Assembly (NCBI GenBank): GCA_045577655.1
Contig: JAZNIU010000045.1
Span: 1 to 43,843 of the forward strand
Reading direction: 5' to 3'
Source of the DNA: RGIG7450 sp045577655
GTDB lineage: Bacteria; Bacillota; Clostridia; RUG12999
DNA: 43,843 nucleotides
Made by a program: the position numbers and the translations under genes. Each line of letters starts with the position of its first letter. The stretch's first letter is position 1. Below the pieces are notes generated by a model, which searched no databases, had not been told where the DNA came from, and saw nothing but the letters and a program-made list of their open reading frames with translations. Shown here piece by piece: positions 31,358 to 41,600 of the stretch.

Positions 31358-32629
31358 ATGTTAGATATAAAATTACTAAGAACAGACTATGAACGCATTA
31401 TTAAAATAATGGAAAACCGTGGTGAAACGGTGGGGGACATCGGCAAAATTGTTGAGCTTGACAAAAAAAGACGTGAAATGGTCTTTGAAGCCGAGCAGAT
31501 GAAAGCAAAACAGAACGAGGTTTCCAAAAGCATTCCTGCTCTTAAAAAAGAGGGCAAGGATGTCAGCGCCGTTTTTGCGGAAATGAAAGAGCTTTCGGAA
31601 AAAATCAAAGATTTTGACGTTAAAGTGAGAGAGATTGACGAGGAGATTGAAAAGCTGATGCTTGAAATCCCCAACATTCCTCATTCGTCCGTGCCGCAAG
31701 GGGATACTGACGATGACAACGTTGAAATCAGAAAATGGGGAGAGCCCACAAAATTTGATTTTGAACCCAAAGCACATTGGGACATTGGTGAAAACCTTGA
31801 CATTCTGGATTTTGAAAGAGGAACAAAAATTTCCGGTTCCAGATTTACTCTTTATAAAAACGCGGGGGCACGCCTTGAAAGAGCAGTAATAAACTTCTTT
31901 TTAAACACCCACACAACACAGAACGGGTATGAAGAAATTCTGCCGCCTTATATGGTGCTTCGTGACTGTATGGTGGGAACAGGTCAGCTTCCCAAATTTG
32001 AAGAAGATGCCTACAAAACTGCGGGGGAGGAGTATTTCCTCATTCCGACAGCCGAAGTTCCTGTCACAAATATGTACAGAGGAGAAATTTTAGAAGGCGC
32101 AAAGCTTCCCATAAAACATGTTGCATACACTGCTTGTTTCAGAGCAGAGGCGGGCAGTGCCGGCAGAGACACAAGAGGTCTTATAAGACAGCACCAGTTC
32201 AACAAGGTTGAGCTTGTTAAATTTGTTAAACCCGAAACCTCTTATGATGAGCTTGAAAAGCTCACGCTTGACGCTGAAAGCGTGCTGAAACTTTTAGGAC
32301 TTCCCTACAGAGTTGTCAGCATCTGCATGGGCGACCTTGGGTTTACTGCTGCCAAAAAGTATGACATAGAGGTTTGGATGCCAAGCTATGGCAGATATGT
32401 TGAAATTTCTTCCTGTTCAAACTTTGAAGATTTCCAGGCGAGAAGAGCAAACATTAAATATAAAGACAACATCAAAGACAAGGCGCAGTTTGTGCACACA
32501 ATAAACGGGTCGGGGGTTGCGGTCGGCAGAACAGTTGCCGCAATACTTGAAAACTTCCAGAACGAAGACGGCAGCGTGACAGTTCCCGAAGTTTTAAGAC
32601 CGTTTATGGGCACAGATATTATAAAATAA
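31358..32629 (+). CDS. serS: Seryl-tRNA synthetase
   Basis: SerRS charges tRNA-Ser (and tRNA-Sec where present) in the cytosol. The 423-aa protein has the N-terminal antiparallel coiled coil (about 27-105), motif 2 with FRAEAGSAGRDTRGLIRQHQ (about 257-276) and motif 3 with NGSGVAVGRTVAAILEN (about 383-399). GGGAG precedes the ATG. There is no T-box leader in the 40-base gap after parB, so it is probably carried by the parAB transcript. The stop overlaps the hydE start by one base (TAATG). Confidence 0.97.
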   Translation: MLDIKLLRTDYERIIKIMENRGETVGDIGKIVELDKKRREMVFEAEQMKAKQNEVSKSIPALKKEGKDVSAVFAEMKELSEKIKDFDVKVREIDEEIEKLMLEIPNIPHSSVPQGDTDDDNVEIRKWGEPTKFDFEPKAHWDIGENLDILDFERGTKISGSRFTLYKNAGARLERAVINFFLNTHTTQNGYEEILPPYMVLRDCMVGTGQLPKFEEDAYKTAGEEYFLIPTAEVPVTNMYRGEILEGAKLPIKHVAYTACFRAEAGSAGRDTRGLIRQHQFNKVELVKFVKPETSYDELEKLTLDAESVLKLLGLPYRVVSICMGDLGFTAAKKYDIEVWMPSYGRYVEISSCSNFEDFQARRANIKYKDNIKDKAQFVHTINGSGVAVGRTVAAILENFQNEDGSVTVPEVLRPFMGTDIIK

Positions 32630-33660
32630 TGAAAAAAATTATAGACAGACTGGCAAAAGAACACAATTTGCCGGACGAGGACTTAAAAAAGCTTATTGAA
32701 AACAGAGCCGATGCAGACTATCTCATACAAAAAGCGGGGGAGTGTGCGAGGGAAATTTACGGCAGAGACATTTTTATAAGAGGACTTATAGAAATTTCAA
32801 ACTTTTGCAAAAATGACTGCAAATATTGCGGTATCCGCCGCAGCAACAAAAACGCCGTTCGCTACCGTCTTTCTCCGGAAGAGATAATTTCCTGCTGCAA
32901 AAAAGGGTATGAGCTGGGCTTTCGCACCTTTGTGCTGCAGGGAGGAGAAGACCCCTTTTTCACCGACGAGATTTTGTGCGGGTTAGTGAAAAAAATAAAA
33001 GAAAACCATCCCGACTGCGCAGTGACCCTTTCGCTTGGCGAAAGAGAGGCGGAAAGCTACAAAAAGCTGCGGGAGGCGGGCGCAGACAGATATCTTCTGC
33101 GGCACGAAACGGCGTCGGACGACCATTACAGATTTTTGCATCCGGAGGAAATGCTGCTTGAAAGTAGACTTTCCTGTCTTAACCGGTTAAAAGAGCTGGG
33201 GTACCAGACGGGATGCGGGTTTATGGTGGGTTCGCCCGGGCAGACGGTGGACCATATTGTGCGCGATTTAAGATTTATAAAAGATTTTAAACCGCAGATG
33301 GTGGGGATAGGCCCCTTTATTCCGCACAAAGATACTCCTTTTGCGGAGGAAAAAGCAGGGTCATTTGAGCTGACGGTATATCTTCTTGCGATTATCCGTC
33401 TGCTTTTGCCAAATGTTCTGCTGCCTGCCACAACGGCGCTTGGAACAATAAATGAAAAGGGGAGAGAAGAGGCGGTGCTTGCGGGGGCGAATGTTGTTAT
33501 GCCAAACCTCTCGCCAGAAAAAGCAAGAGAAAATTATACCCTGTATGACGGAAAGCTGCATACCGGCACAGAAAATGCCGACCACTTAAAAGAGCTTTCA
33601 GAAAAGTTTTTAAAAATCGGATACAAAACTATAGTATCGCGAGGAGATTTTAAAGAATAA
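32629..33660 (+). CDS. hydE: [FeFe]-hydrogenase maturase HydE (radical SAM)
   Basis: HydE is a radical S-adenosylmethionine enzyme that helps build the H-cluster of [FeFe] hydrogenase, acting on the iron-CO-CN-cysteine precursor made by HydG. The 343-aa protein has the radical-SAM cluster motif CKNDCKYC (Cys60, Cys64, Cys67), the SAM-binding GGEDP, and the HETASDDHYRFLHP stretch typical of HydE/BioB-like enzymes. Its ATG shares a base with the serS stop, so translation is coupled. hydG follows after 48 bases. The hydrogenase itself is not in the window. Confidence 0.94.
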   Translation: MKKIIDRLAKEHNLPDEDLKKLIENRADADYLIQKAGECAREIYGRDIFIRGLIEISNFCKNDCKYCGIRRSNKNAVRYRLSPEEIISCCKKGYELGFRTFVLQGGEDPFFTDEILCGLVKKIKENHPDCAVTLSLGEREAESYKKLREAGADRYLLRHETASDDHYRFLHPEEMLLESRLSCLNRLKELGYQTGCGFMVGSPGQTVDHIVRDLRFIKDFKPQMVGIGPFIPHKDTPFAEEKAGSFELTVYLLAIIRLLLPNVLLPATTALGTINEKGREEAVLAGANVVMPNLSPEKARENYTLYDGKLHTGTENADHLKELSEKFLKIGYKTIVSRGDFKE

Positions 33661-33708
33661 ATTTACTAACGGGGAAGAAGAGTCTGACCCGAAAGAAAGG
33701 TGAAAAAT

Positions 33709-35127
33709 ATGTATAATCCAAAATCATTAAAGGCTGAGGAATTTATCAGCCACGAAGAAGTGCTTGACACTTTAAAATATGCAGAAGAAAACAAGGACAA
33801 TTTAGTGCTTGTTGACAGCATAATTGCAAAAGCAGCAGAGAAAAAAGGGCTTTCTCACAGAGAAGCGTCTGTACTGCTTGCCTGCGAAGATGCAGAAAGA
33901 ACAGAAAAAATCTATGATTTGGCAGAACGCCTTAAAAAAGAGTTTTACGGCAACAGAATTGTTATGTTTGCGCCTCTTTATCTGTCAAACTATTGTGTTA
34001 ACGGATGCGTTTATTGTCCATATCATCATCAGAACAAACATATTGCAAGGAAAAAGCTCACTCAGGAGGAAATTGTCCGTGAGGTAACGGCACTTCAGGA
34101 TATGGGCCACAAAAGACTTGCGATAGAAGCGGGGGAAGACCCGGTTAACAATCCGCTGGAATATATCCTTGAAAGCATAAATACAATATATTCCATAAAA
34201 CATAAAAACGGTGCTATCCGCCGCGTTAACGTTAATATTGCCGCAACAACGGTGGAAAACTACCGAAAACTTAAAGAAGCGGGAATTGGTACATATATTC
34301 TGTTCCAGGAAACATATCATAAAGAAAGCTACGAAGCTCTCCACCCGACAGGACCAAAGCACAACTATGCTTATCACACAGAAGCAATGGACAGAGCCAT
34401 GGAAGGCGGAATTGACGACGTGGGACTTGGCGTTCTGTTTGGTCTTGAGCTTTATAAATACGAATTTGCGGCTCTTTTGATGCACGCCGAACATTTAGAG
34501 GCAGTGCACGGAGTGGGACCGCACACAATCAGCGTGCCCAGAATCAAACATGCAGACGACATTGACCCGTCGGCGTTTGACAATGGTATCAGCGACGAAA
34601 TTTTTGCAAAACTTTGCGCTCTTATAAGAATTTCCGTGCCATACACAGGAATGATTGTTTCCACAAGAGAAAGCAAGGAAGTAAGAGAAAAAGTTATTCG
34701 CCTTGGCGTGTCCCAGATAAGCGGTGCGTCCAGAACAAGTGTTGGCGGTTACTGCGAACCCGAACCGGAAGACGAATGTTCCGAACAGTTTGACGTTAGC
34801 GACAAAAGAACGCTTGACGAGGTGGTAAACTGGCTTATGAGACTGGGATATATTCCTTCTTTCTGCACAGCTTGTTACCGCGAAGGCAGAACGGGTGACA
34901 GATTTATGCAGCTTTGCAAAACAGGGCAGATTCAGAACTGTTGCCACCCAAATGCGCTTATGACGCTGAAAGAATTTCTGATGGACTATGCTTCGGAAGA
35001 CACCAGAAGAATAGGGGAAGAGCTTATAAAGAAAGAGCTTGACAAAATACCCAACGAAAAGGTAAGAAAAATTGCCGAAGAAAGACTTGGGCTTATCGAA
35101 CAGGACATCCGTGATTTCAGATTTTAG
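33709..35127 (+). CDS. hydG: [FeFe]-hydrogenase maturase HydG (tyrosine lyase, radical SAM)
   Basis: HydG splits tyrosine to give CO and CN ligands for the H-cluster. The 472-aa protein has the radical-SAM motif CVNGCVYC (Cys96, Cys100, Cys103) with the following aromatic PYHHQN, and the C-terminal cluster motif Cys386-x2-Cys389-x22-Cys412, which separates HydG from ThiH-type tyrosine lyases. The start is the ATG at 33709 with AAAGGTG 6 bases before it; the GTG three codons upstream lies within that site. hydF follows after 11 bases. Confidence 0.96.
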   Translation: MYNPKSLKAEEFISHEEVLDTLKYAEENKDNLVLVDSIIAKAAEKKGLSHREASVLLACEDAERTEKIYDLAERLKKEFYGNRIVMFAPLYLSNYCVNGCVYCPYHHQNKHIARKKLTQEEIVREVTALQDMGHKRLAIEAGEDPVNNPLEYILESINTIYSIKHKNGAIRRVNVNIAATTVENYRKLKEAGIGTYILFQETYHKESYEALHPTGPKHNYAYHTEAMDRAMEGGIDDVGLGVLFGLELYKYEFAALLMHAEHLEAVHGVGPHTISVPRIKHADDIDPSAFDNGISDEIFAKLCALIRISVPYTGMIVSTRESKEVREKVIRLGVSQISGASRTSVGGYCEPEPEDECSEQFDVSDKRTLDEVVNWLMRLGYIPSFCTACYREGRTGDRFMQLCKTGQIQNCCHPNALMTLKEFLMDYASEDTRRIGEELIKKELDKIPNEKVRKIAEERLGLIEQDIRDFRF

Positions 35128-35138
35128 GGGGGACGGAA

Positions 35139-36323
35139 ATGAGCCTTAATGCAACACCCTCTTCCGAGAGAATTCATATTGGCATTTTCGGCAGAACAAA
35201 TGCCGGAAAGTCAAGTCTTATAAATGCACTTACCGGCCAGAGCCTTGCGATAGTATCGGACCTTTCGGGTACAACAACCGACCCGGTTTCAAGAGCTATG
35301 GAGCTTTTGCCGCTTGGCCCCGTTGTTATAACGGACACAGCCGGGCTGGGTGATAAAACAGAGCTTGGCATGCTCCGGGAAGAAAAAACCCTTGCCGTTT
35401 TAGACAAAACGGATATAGCTATAATCTGTGTTGACATAAACGAGGGAATAGGCGCCGAGGAAGAAAAAATAATTTCCACTGCAAAGAAAAGAAAAATTCC
35501 CTTTATTATAGTGAGAAACAAGCTTGACGAGGGGAAAAAGGTTTTAGCCGAATATGAGCGTGACATTTGCGTCAGCGCAAAAACAGGCGAAAACATTGAC
35601 CGGCTGAAAGAGCTTCTTGGCAGCCTTTCCACCGGCGGAGAAAAAAAGAGGCTTGTGGGCGACCTTATAAAAAAAGGGGACATCGTGCTGCTTGTTATCC
35701 CGATAGATGAATCGGCACCAAAAGGCAGACTCATTCTGCCACAGCAACAGACCATCCGCGACATTTTAGAAGCGGGAGGAGTTGCAGTTGCCGTCAAAGA
35801 TACCGAGCTTGAAAAAGCGCTTGAAAAAATTTCACCGGCGCTTGTTATAACAGACAGCCAGGCATTTAAAAAGGTTGCGGAAATTTTGCCGGAAGAAATG
35901 CCGCTCACCTCCTTTTCCATTCTTTTTTCCAGATATAAAGGAGAGCTTTCCCAAATGGCGGCAGCGGCAAAAAAGCTGGAAAACCTTAAAGAAAACGATA
36001 CCATTCTTATAGCGGAAGGGTGCACGCACCACCGCCAGTGTGGCGACATAGGTACCGTGAAGCTCCCTGCCTGGATAGAGAAAAAAGCGGGCAAAAAGTT
36101 TGGTTTTGAGTTTGTTTCGGGCAGCGATTTCCCAACTGACTTGTCAAAATACGCTCTTATTGTCCATTGTGGCGGTTGTATGCTCAGCGAAAGGGAAGTA
36201 AAAAACCGAATTTCTGCCGCAAAAGAGGCAGGCGTTCCCATAACCAACTATGGTACAATGATAGCATATATAAACGGTATTTTAGAAAGAAGTATAAAAC
36301 CTCTCAAGGGGGGAGAAAATTGA
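35139..36323 (+). CDS. hydF: [FeFe]-hydrogenase maturation GTPase HydF
   Basis: HydF is the scaffold that assembles the di-iron subcluster and delivers it to the hydrogenase. The 394-aa protein has an N-terminal GTPase domain (G1 GRTNAGKSS at 18-26, then DLSGTTTDP and DTAGLGD) and a C-terminal [4Fe-4S] motif with Cys295-x-His297 and His343-Cys344-x2-Cys347, fitting the family CxHx(46-53)HCxxC pattern. GGGGGGA precedes the ATG. Its TGA overlaps the TTG start of the next gene, so hydE-hydG-hydF and the SLH protease gene are physically linked. Confidence 0.96.
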   Translation: MSLNATPSSERIHIGIFGRTNAGKSSLINALTGQSLAIVSDLSGTTTDPVSRAMELLPLGPVVITDTAGLGDKTELGMLREEKTLAVLDKTDIAIICVDINEGIGAEEEKIISTAKKRKIPFIIVRNKLDEGKKVLAEYERDICVSAKTGENIDRLKELLGSLSTGGEKKRLVGDLIKKGDIVLLVIPIDESAPKGRLILPQQQTIRDILEAGGVAVAVKDTELEKALEKISPALVITDSQAFKKVAEILPEEMPLTSFSILFSRYKGELSQMAAAAKKLENLKENDTILIAEGCTHHRQCGDIGTVKLPAWIEKKAGKKFGFEFVSGSDFPTDLSKYALIVHCGGCMLSEREVKNRISAAKEAGVPITNYGTMIAYINGILERSIKPLKGGEN

Positions 36324-38065
36324 AAAAATTTATTTCGGCAGTGCTTGTTTTTCTGCTTTGTGTATCTTCTTTTGCAGCGGTATCTGCACAGAGAGACACA
36401 TCGTATGAAAAAGGGCTTGCAGAAAACCTAAAAGCATTAAACATTTTCCGCGGAGTGTCCGAAACAGAGTTTGCGCTGGGCCGCGCTCCAACCAGAATTG
36501 AAGCAATTGTTATGCTCATTCGTCTTCTGGGCAAAGAATCGCCGGCACTTGAAACGGGGAAAACCCATCCTTTCACCGACGTTCCGGCGTGGGCAGACGG
36601 GTATGTTGGTTTTGCCTATGAAAACGGACTTACCAAAGGCGTTTCAGCCACAAAATTCGGCACGGAAGACGCCAACATAAATATGTATCTCACCTTTGTG
36701 CTGAGAGCTCTTGGCTATAGCGACAGCCTGGGAGATTTTTCCTATGAAAACCCGTTTGAGCTGGCGCAGTACACCGGAATTCTGCCCGGAAAAGCAGACA
36801 AAGAAAACTTCTTAAGAGCAGACGTTGTTTTGATTTCCCATGCTTCGCTGGGAGCATACCTGAAAGGGCAGAGCACAACCCTTGCCGAAAAGCTGATAGC
36901 AGAGGGAGTTTTCACCCGGGAGAAATTTTCAAAATATTATGTGACGGATGAAAGCACCTCTTCAAAAAAAGAGCTTTCTGCAGAAGAAATCTACAAAAAA
37001 TGTTCTCCTGCGGTTTTCTACCTTGAAGTGTTTAACGAGTTTGGCGAAATTCAGGGCACAGGAAGCGGATTTTTCATTGATTCTGCGGGAACTGCGGTGA
37101 CAAACTATCATGTTATAAAGGACATGTGTATTGCAAAAGCCACTCTGCCTGACAGCGAGGACACCTTTGAGGTGGAAGGGGTATATGATTACAGCGAGGA
37201 AAATGACTGGGCGGTTATTAAAATTGCCGGAGAAAATTTCAAATTCCTTGAGATAGGTGATGAGTCAACCGTGGAGGGTGGCGCAACCGTTTATGCGATA
37301 GGCAGCCCAATGGGACTTCAAAACACCATATCAAACGGCCTTATTTCAAATGTAAACAGAGAAATTGACGGCGTGCGCTATATCCAGACAAGTGCGGCAA
37401 TTTCCCACGGCAGCAGCGGTGGCGCGTTTATAAACAAATACGGCGAGGTTATAGGTATAACATCAGCCGGTTTTGTGGACGGGGAAAACTTAGGTCTTGC
37501 CATTCCGATAAGCATAATAGACGGATATAGCAGAGAAAAGCTCACAACACTGGGCGAAATTTTTGGCAAAAAGCTCAATCTGCCAACCCAGAATGAAAGC
37601 TTCTCTGCCGAGGATGACCTTTATTCTGTTGTTATATCTTTGCAGAATGAAAAAATAAACGACAGTATAGCTTATACCGTAAGAGACACCAATGCGGACG
37701 GATATATCGAGTTTTCGCTTGTTTTAGACCCGGACAATTCGCTGGAGGTTTTAATATGGCAGGTGTATAAAAACTCCACCTTCTATTACAGCCTGGATTT
37801 GACCGGGGAGAGCAGAAGAATATATTATAATTTTGATGACCTCGGCATAAGAAATGATTTTACGGGAGAAAGAACAATCTCGCCCGCAGAAATAACAAAA
37901 GGATATAAAGTGAAATTTGACAAAATAAAAGGGTCGACAAACAAAACAACCCATGAGGATGCGGCGTCCATTTACACAAAGTACGGACTTGAATATATCA
38001 ACCTGCTCCTTTCAGCAATGGGCTCAAACACAGTAGCCGACCTCGGATTTGTTAATTTTAAATAA
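36320..38065 (+). CDS. Secreted SLH-domain trypsin-like (HtrA-type) serine protease
   Basis: This 581-aa protein has a signal peptide (cleavage near AAVSA-QRD, residue 23), SLH-like repeats (about 30-205, e.g. HPFTDVPAWADGYVGFAYENG in outline), and a trypsin-like S1C domain with His264 (TNYHVI), Asp296 (ENDWAVIKI) and Ser366 (GSSGGA). A C-terminal domain of about 170 residues of unknown type follows instead of a PDZ domain. It should be anchored to the wall and act outside the cell. I chose a TTG start because GGGGGGAG lies 4 bases before it and the signal peptide begins there. The longer frame runs inside hydF and is rejected. The start overlaps the hydF stop by 4 bases. Confidence 0.9.
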   Translation: MKKFISAVLVFLLCVSSFAAVSAQRDTSYEKGLAENLKALNIFRGVSETEFALGRAPTRIEAIVMLIRLLGKESPALETGKTHPFTDVPAWADGYVGFAYENGLTKGVSATKFGTEDANINMYLTFVLRALGYSDSLGDFSYENPFELAQYTGILPGKADKENFLRADVVLISHASLGAYLKGQSTTLAEKLIAEGVFTREKFSKYYVTDESTSSKKELSAEEIYKKCSPAVFYLEVFNEFGEIQGTGSGFFIDSAGTAVTNYHVIKDMCIAKATLPDSEDTFEVEGVYDYSEENDWAVIKIAGENFKFLEIGDESTVEGGATVYAIGSPMGLQNTISNGLISNVNREIDGVRYIQTSAAISHGSSGGAFINKYGEVIGITSAGFVDGENLGLAIPISIIDGYSREKLTTLGEIFGKKLNLPTQNESFSAEDDLYSVVISLQNEKINDSIAYTVRDTNADGYIEFSLVLDPDNSLEVLIWQVYKNSTFYYSLDLTGESRRIYYNFDDLGIRNDFTGERTISPAEITKGYKVKFDKIKGSTNKTTHEDAASIYTKYGLEYINLLLSAMGSNTVADLGFVNFK

Positions 38066-38071
38066 AAAAAG

Positions 38072-38094
38072 CCCCTGAGAAATTTTCTCAGGGG
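38072..38094. terminator. Bidirectional terminator between the SLH protease and the polC unit
   Basis: A stem of CCCCTGAGAA/TTCTCAGGGG closes a short loop with TATTTTTTT on the plus side and CTTTTTTT on the minus side. It ends both the long rightward unit and the leftward polC unit. Confidence 0.87.
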
Positions 38095-38101
38095 TATTTT
38101 T

Positions 38102-38590
38102 TTATTTTTCTACATAATCAATATCTGTATAGGTTATATAAATATAATTTTCAATCTGACCGGTATAAATTTCGGTGTCGCCTTGGTACCACCAGGAATT
38201 ATAATTGCCGTCTGTTTCTTCATATTTATCCGGCTCGCCGTATTTTTCTTCAAAAGCGTTCACGATTTTTTTTGCAAGTTTGGTGTTGTATCCTTGTGTT
38301 GTTACTCCCATACTTGCCTGCCACAGACCATCTGTTTCCCCGTCAAAACGGTAAAAGAAAACAGTGTCATAGTCAACGCCCTCAATAGAGGTTAACCGGT
38401 AGGAAAGAGAACTTGGAGTCTGATTAAGCGGCTCTGAGCCCTCGCTTCTTATAACCTGTTCCTGCGTCATTCCCCAGGAAGCTTTTCTAAAATCGCGAGG
38501 TCTGAAAGCATAAAAACAAAGGGCTATGACAGCTAAAAGCAGGATAGCAGCAATAATAATGGTCAGTTTTTTATGAGTTTTGAAAAACAT
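38102..38590 (-). CDS. Membrane-anchored small protein, unrecognised
   Basis: This 162-aa protein has a basic start, one hydrophobic segment (about residues 8-28), and an external domain that begins FRKASWGMTQEQVIRSEG. That segment and the later KIVNAFEEKYGEP resemble the helix-turn pattern of small SmpA/BamE-like domains, but the likeness is by eye only. AGGAGGG precedes the ATG. It starts 12 bases after polC and ends at a terminator, so it is co-transcribed with polC. I do not recognise a function. Confidence 0.75.
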   Translation of the reverse strand: MFFKTHKKLTIIIAAILLLAVIALCFYAFRPRDFRKASWGMTQEQVIRSEGSEPLNQTPSSLSYRLTSIEGVDYDTVFFYRFDGETDGLWQASMGVTTQGYNTKLAKKIVNAFEEKYGEPDKYEETDGNYNSWWYQGDTEIYTGQIENYIYITYTDIDYVEK

Positions 38591-38602
38591 GTAATTTCCC
38601 TC

Positions 38603-41600
38603 CTAGAAAAAAGATACCTGGTCAGTTTCCGGTAAATTATCAAGACAGTGATAGTCTCTCAGCATCTGAAGCACCGACTTTGAAACGTGGGTTCTTTCCT
38701 GAAGCTCCTGAACACTTGAGAACTCTCCCTTTTCACGTGCACTGATAATGTTTTCCGCAGCCGCACCGCCAAGACCGGGCAGTGCAGAAAGAGGCGGCAG
38801 AATTTTGCCATCCACCGGCAAAAACCGTTTTGCATCCGACCTGTAAAGGTCGATATTTAAAAATTCTATTCCTCTTGCATACATCTCTTTGCACATTTCG
38901 AGAATGGTTATGACATTCTTTTCTTTTTGCGAGAGAGATTCTATGGCATTATATTCCTTCAGCGACTCTTCCACTTTTTCTTTACCAATCATAAGCTGGG
39001 CGTCAAATTCGTCAGCTCGGACAGAAAAATAGGTGGAATAAAATTCAACGGGATAATGCACTTTATAGTAAGCGATGCGGAACGCCATCATAACATAGGC
39101 AACGGCATGCGCTTTAGGGAACATATATTTAATTTTCTTACAAGAATTAATATACCACTCCGGAACACCGTTGTCAACCATCAGTTGTTCCTGTTCGGGA
39201 GTGAGTCCTTTGCCTTTTCTGACACATTCCATAATCTTGAAAGAATCTTTTTTAGGCAGACCTGCATATATGAGATAGGTCATAATATCGTCACGCGTAC
39301 AGATAACCTCTTTAAGAGAGGCAACGCCCGATTTTACAAGTTCTTCGGCATTGTTGGTCCAGACGTCTGTGCCGTGGGAAAGACCGGAAATGCGTACAAG
39401 CTCGGCAAAGGTTGTGGGTTTTGTGTCCACAAGCATTTTTCGAACAAACCGTGTACCAAACTCGGGGATGCCATAGCTGCCCACGGTAGAATCTATCTGG
39501 TCGGGAGTAACACCCAGCGCCTCGGTGTTTAAAAACAGGCTCATTGTTTTTTTGTCGCCTATTTTAATGTCTGTTGCACGGGTGCCCGTCAAATCCTCCA
39601 GCATACGGATAACCGTCGGGTCATCGTGGCCGAGAATATCAAGCTTTAAAAGTCTGCCCGAAATTGAATGATAGTCGAAATGTGTGGTGATAATATTGCT
39701 TTCGGTGTCGTCGGCAGGGTGCTGAACAGGACAGTACCAGTGAATATCCTCGTCTCTTGGCACAACCATAATACCGCCCGGATGCTGCCCGGTGGTACGT
39801 TTAACGCCGGTGCAACCGTCTTTTAAGCGTTCAATTTCTGCAGCAGCAGGGTTTACGCCGCGCTTTTCAAAATACTTTTTTACAAACCCGAATGCTGTTT
39901 TTTCCGCAACAGTTGCTATTGTACCTGCACGGAACACAAAGCCTTCGCCGAAAAGCACTTCGGTGTATTTATGGGCGTTTGGCTGATAATCACCCGAAAA
40001 GTTAAGGTCAATATCCGGTTCTTTGTCCCCGTCAAACCCAAGGAAAGTTTCGAAGGGGATGTCGTGGCCGTCTTTGTTATACAAACTGCCGCAGACAGGG
40101 CAGTTTTTGTCTTCCATATCCACACCCGACGGAGCAGACCCGTCTGTCACAAACTCGCTGTGTTTGCACTTTGGACAAACATAATGTGGCTGGAGAGCGT
40201 TAACCTCGGTTATTCCCAGCAAAAATGCTATAAATGAAGAACCGACAGAACCTCGCGAGCCAACCAGGTAACCGTCTTCAAGCGATTTCCACACAAGCTT
40301 CTGTGCAATTATATAAAGCACCGAGAACCCGTGTTTTATAATAGACCCAAGCTCACGGTCCATTCTTGCCTGTACAATTTCAGGTAAGTGTTCGCCGTAA
40401 ATTTCTTTTGCTCTTGTTTCGGAAATTCTGACAATATCTTCTTCCGCACCGTCCATTTTGGGAGTATGCGGCTCGTCGGGAAGAAGCATAATATCTTCAA
40501 CCATATCGGCAATTTTGTTTGTGTTTTCCACAACAACCCTGTAGGCAGTTTCTTTGTCCAGATAGGAAAATTCGTCAAGCATTTCGTCGGTTGTCCTGAA
40601 ATAAAGAGGCGCCTGGTTGTCTGCGTCTTCATATCCTAAAGAGTCCATAAGAATACGCCTGAAAACCTCGTCCGACGGGTCCATAAAATGAACGTCGCCC
40701 GTTGCAACAACAGGAAGTCCCAGTCTGCGAGCTGTTTCAATTATGGTTTCGTTTAATTTGTGAAGAGCACGTTTGCCCGAAACTCTGCCCGACCGGATAA
40801 GAAATTCGTTGTTGCCGTCCGGCTGAATTTCCAGATAGTCGTAAAAGCTCGCAATTTTGTCAACCACTTTTTGTTTTTTGCCGTTAAGGACGGCACGGAA
40901 AACCTCGCCCGCCTCGCAGGCACTGCCCAGAATAAGCCCTTCACGGTAGGTGGTAAGCAGACTGCGGGGGATGATGGGTTTTCTGTAAAAATATTTCAGA
41001 TGGGAATCGGAAATTATGCGGTACATATTCTCAAGACCCGTCTTGTTTTTCGCAATCATTATAAAATGATAATATTTAGCTTTTTTATCGTCGCCGCAAA
41101 GAGAGGTGTTGAAATGGTCAATCTCTGTTATTTTCCGTTCCCGCAGAATTGAAAAACAACGTTTTAAAATTTCTGCGGTAGCTTCCGCATCGTCTACTGC
41201 TCTGTGATGATTAGGCAGAGAAATATTAAGATGTTTAACCATTGCAGCAAGCCCGTGTTTTTTTATGGAGGTGAAAAGTGCACGGCAAAGCTCAAGAGTG
41301 TCAACATAACAATAGTCAAAAGGCATACCTAAGTTTTCATATACCACCCGCATAAACCCGACGTCAAAGTTTGCGTTGTGGGCAACAAGAACACTGCCCT
41401 CGCAGAACTTTTCAAAGTCTGCCGCAGCCTCCACAATGGCAGGGGCGGTGCTCACCATCTCGTCGGTTATGCTTGTAAGCTCAGTTATAACCTCGGGAAT
41501 GTGCTTGCCGGGGTTTACAAAAGAAGAAAATCTGTCAACAATTTCGCCACCGACAATTTTAACAGCGCCAATTTCTATAACCGAATCGCTAATAGGTGAA

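Noticed and set aside
33180..33192. TTAACCGGTTAA palindrome
   Set aside because: It lies inside hydE coding sequence (Leu-Asn-Arg-Leu), is short, and an imperfect relative near 31332 does not make a convincing regulatory set.
35174..36247. Long open frame (357 codons) on the minus strand opposite hydF
   Set aside because: It is antisense to a fully supported hydF, has no ribosome-binding site, and its product is low-complexity Ser/Phe-rich, as expected for a shadow frame.
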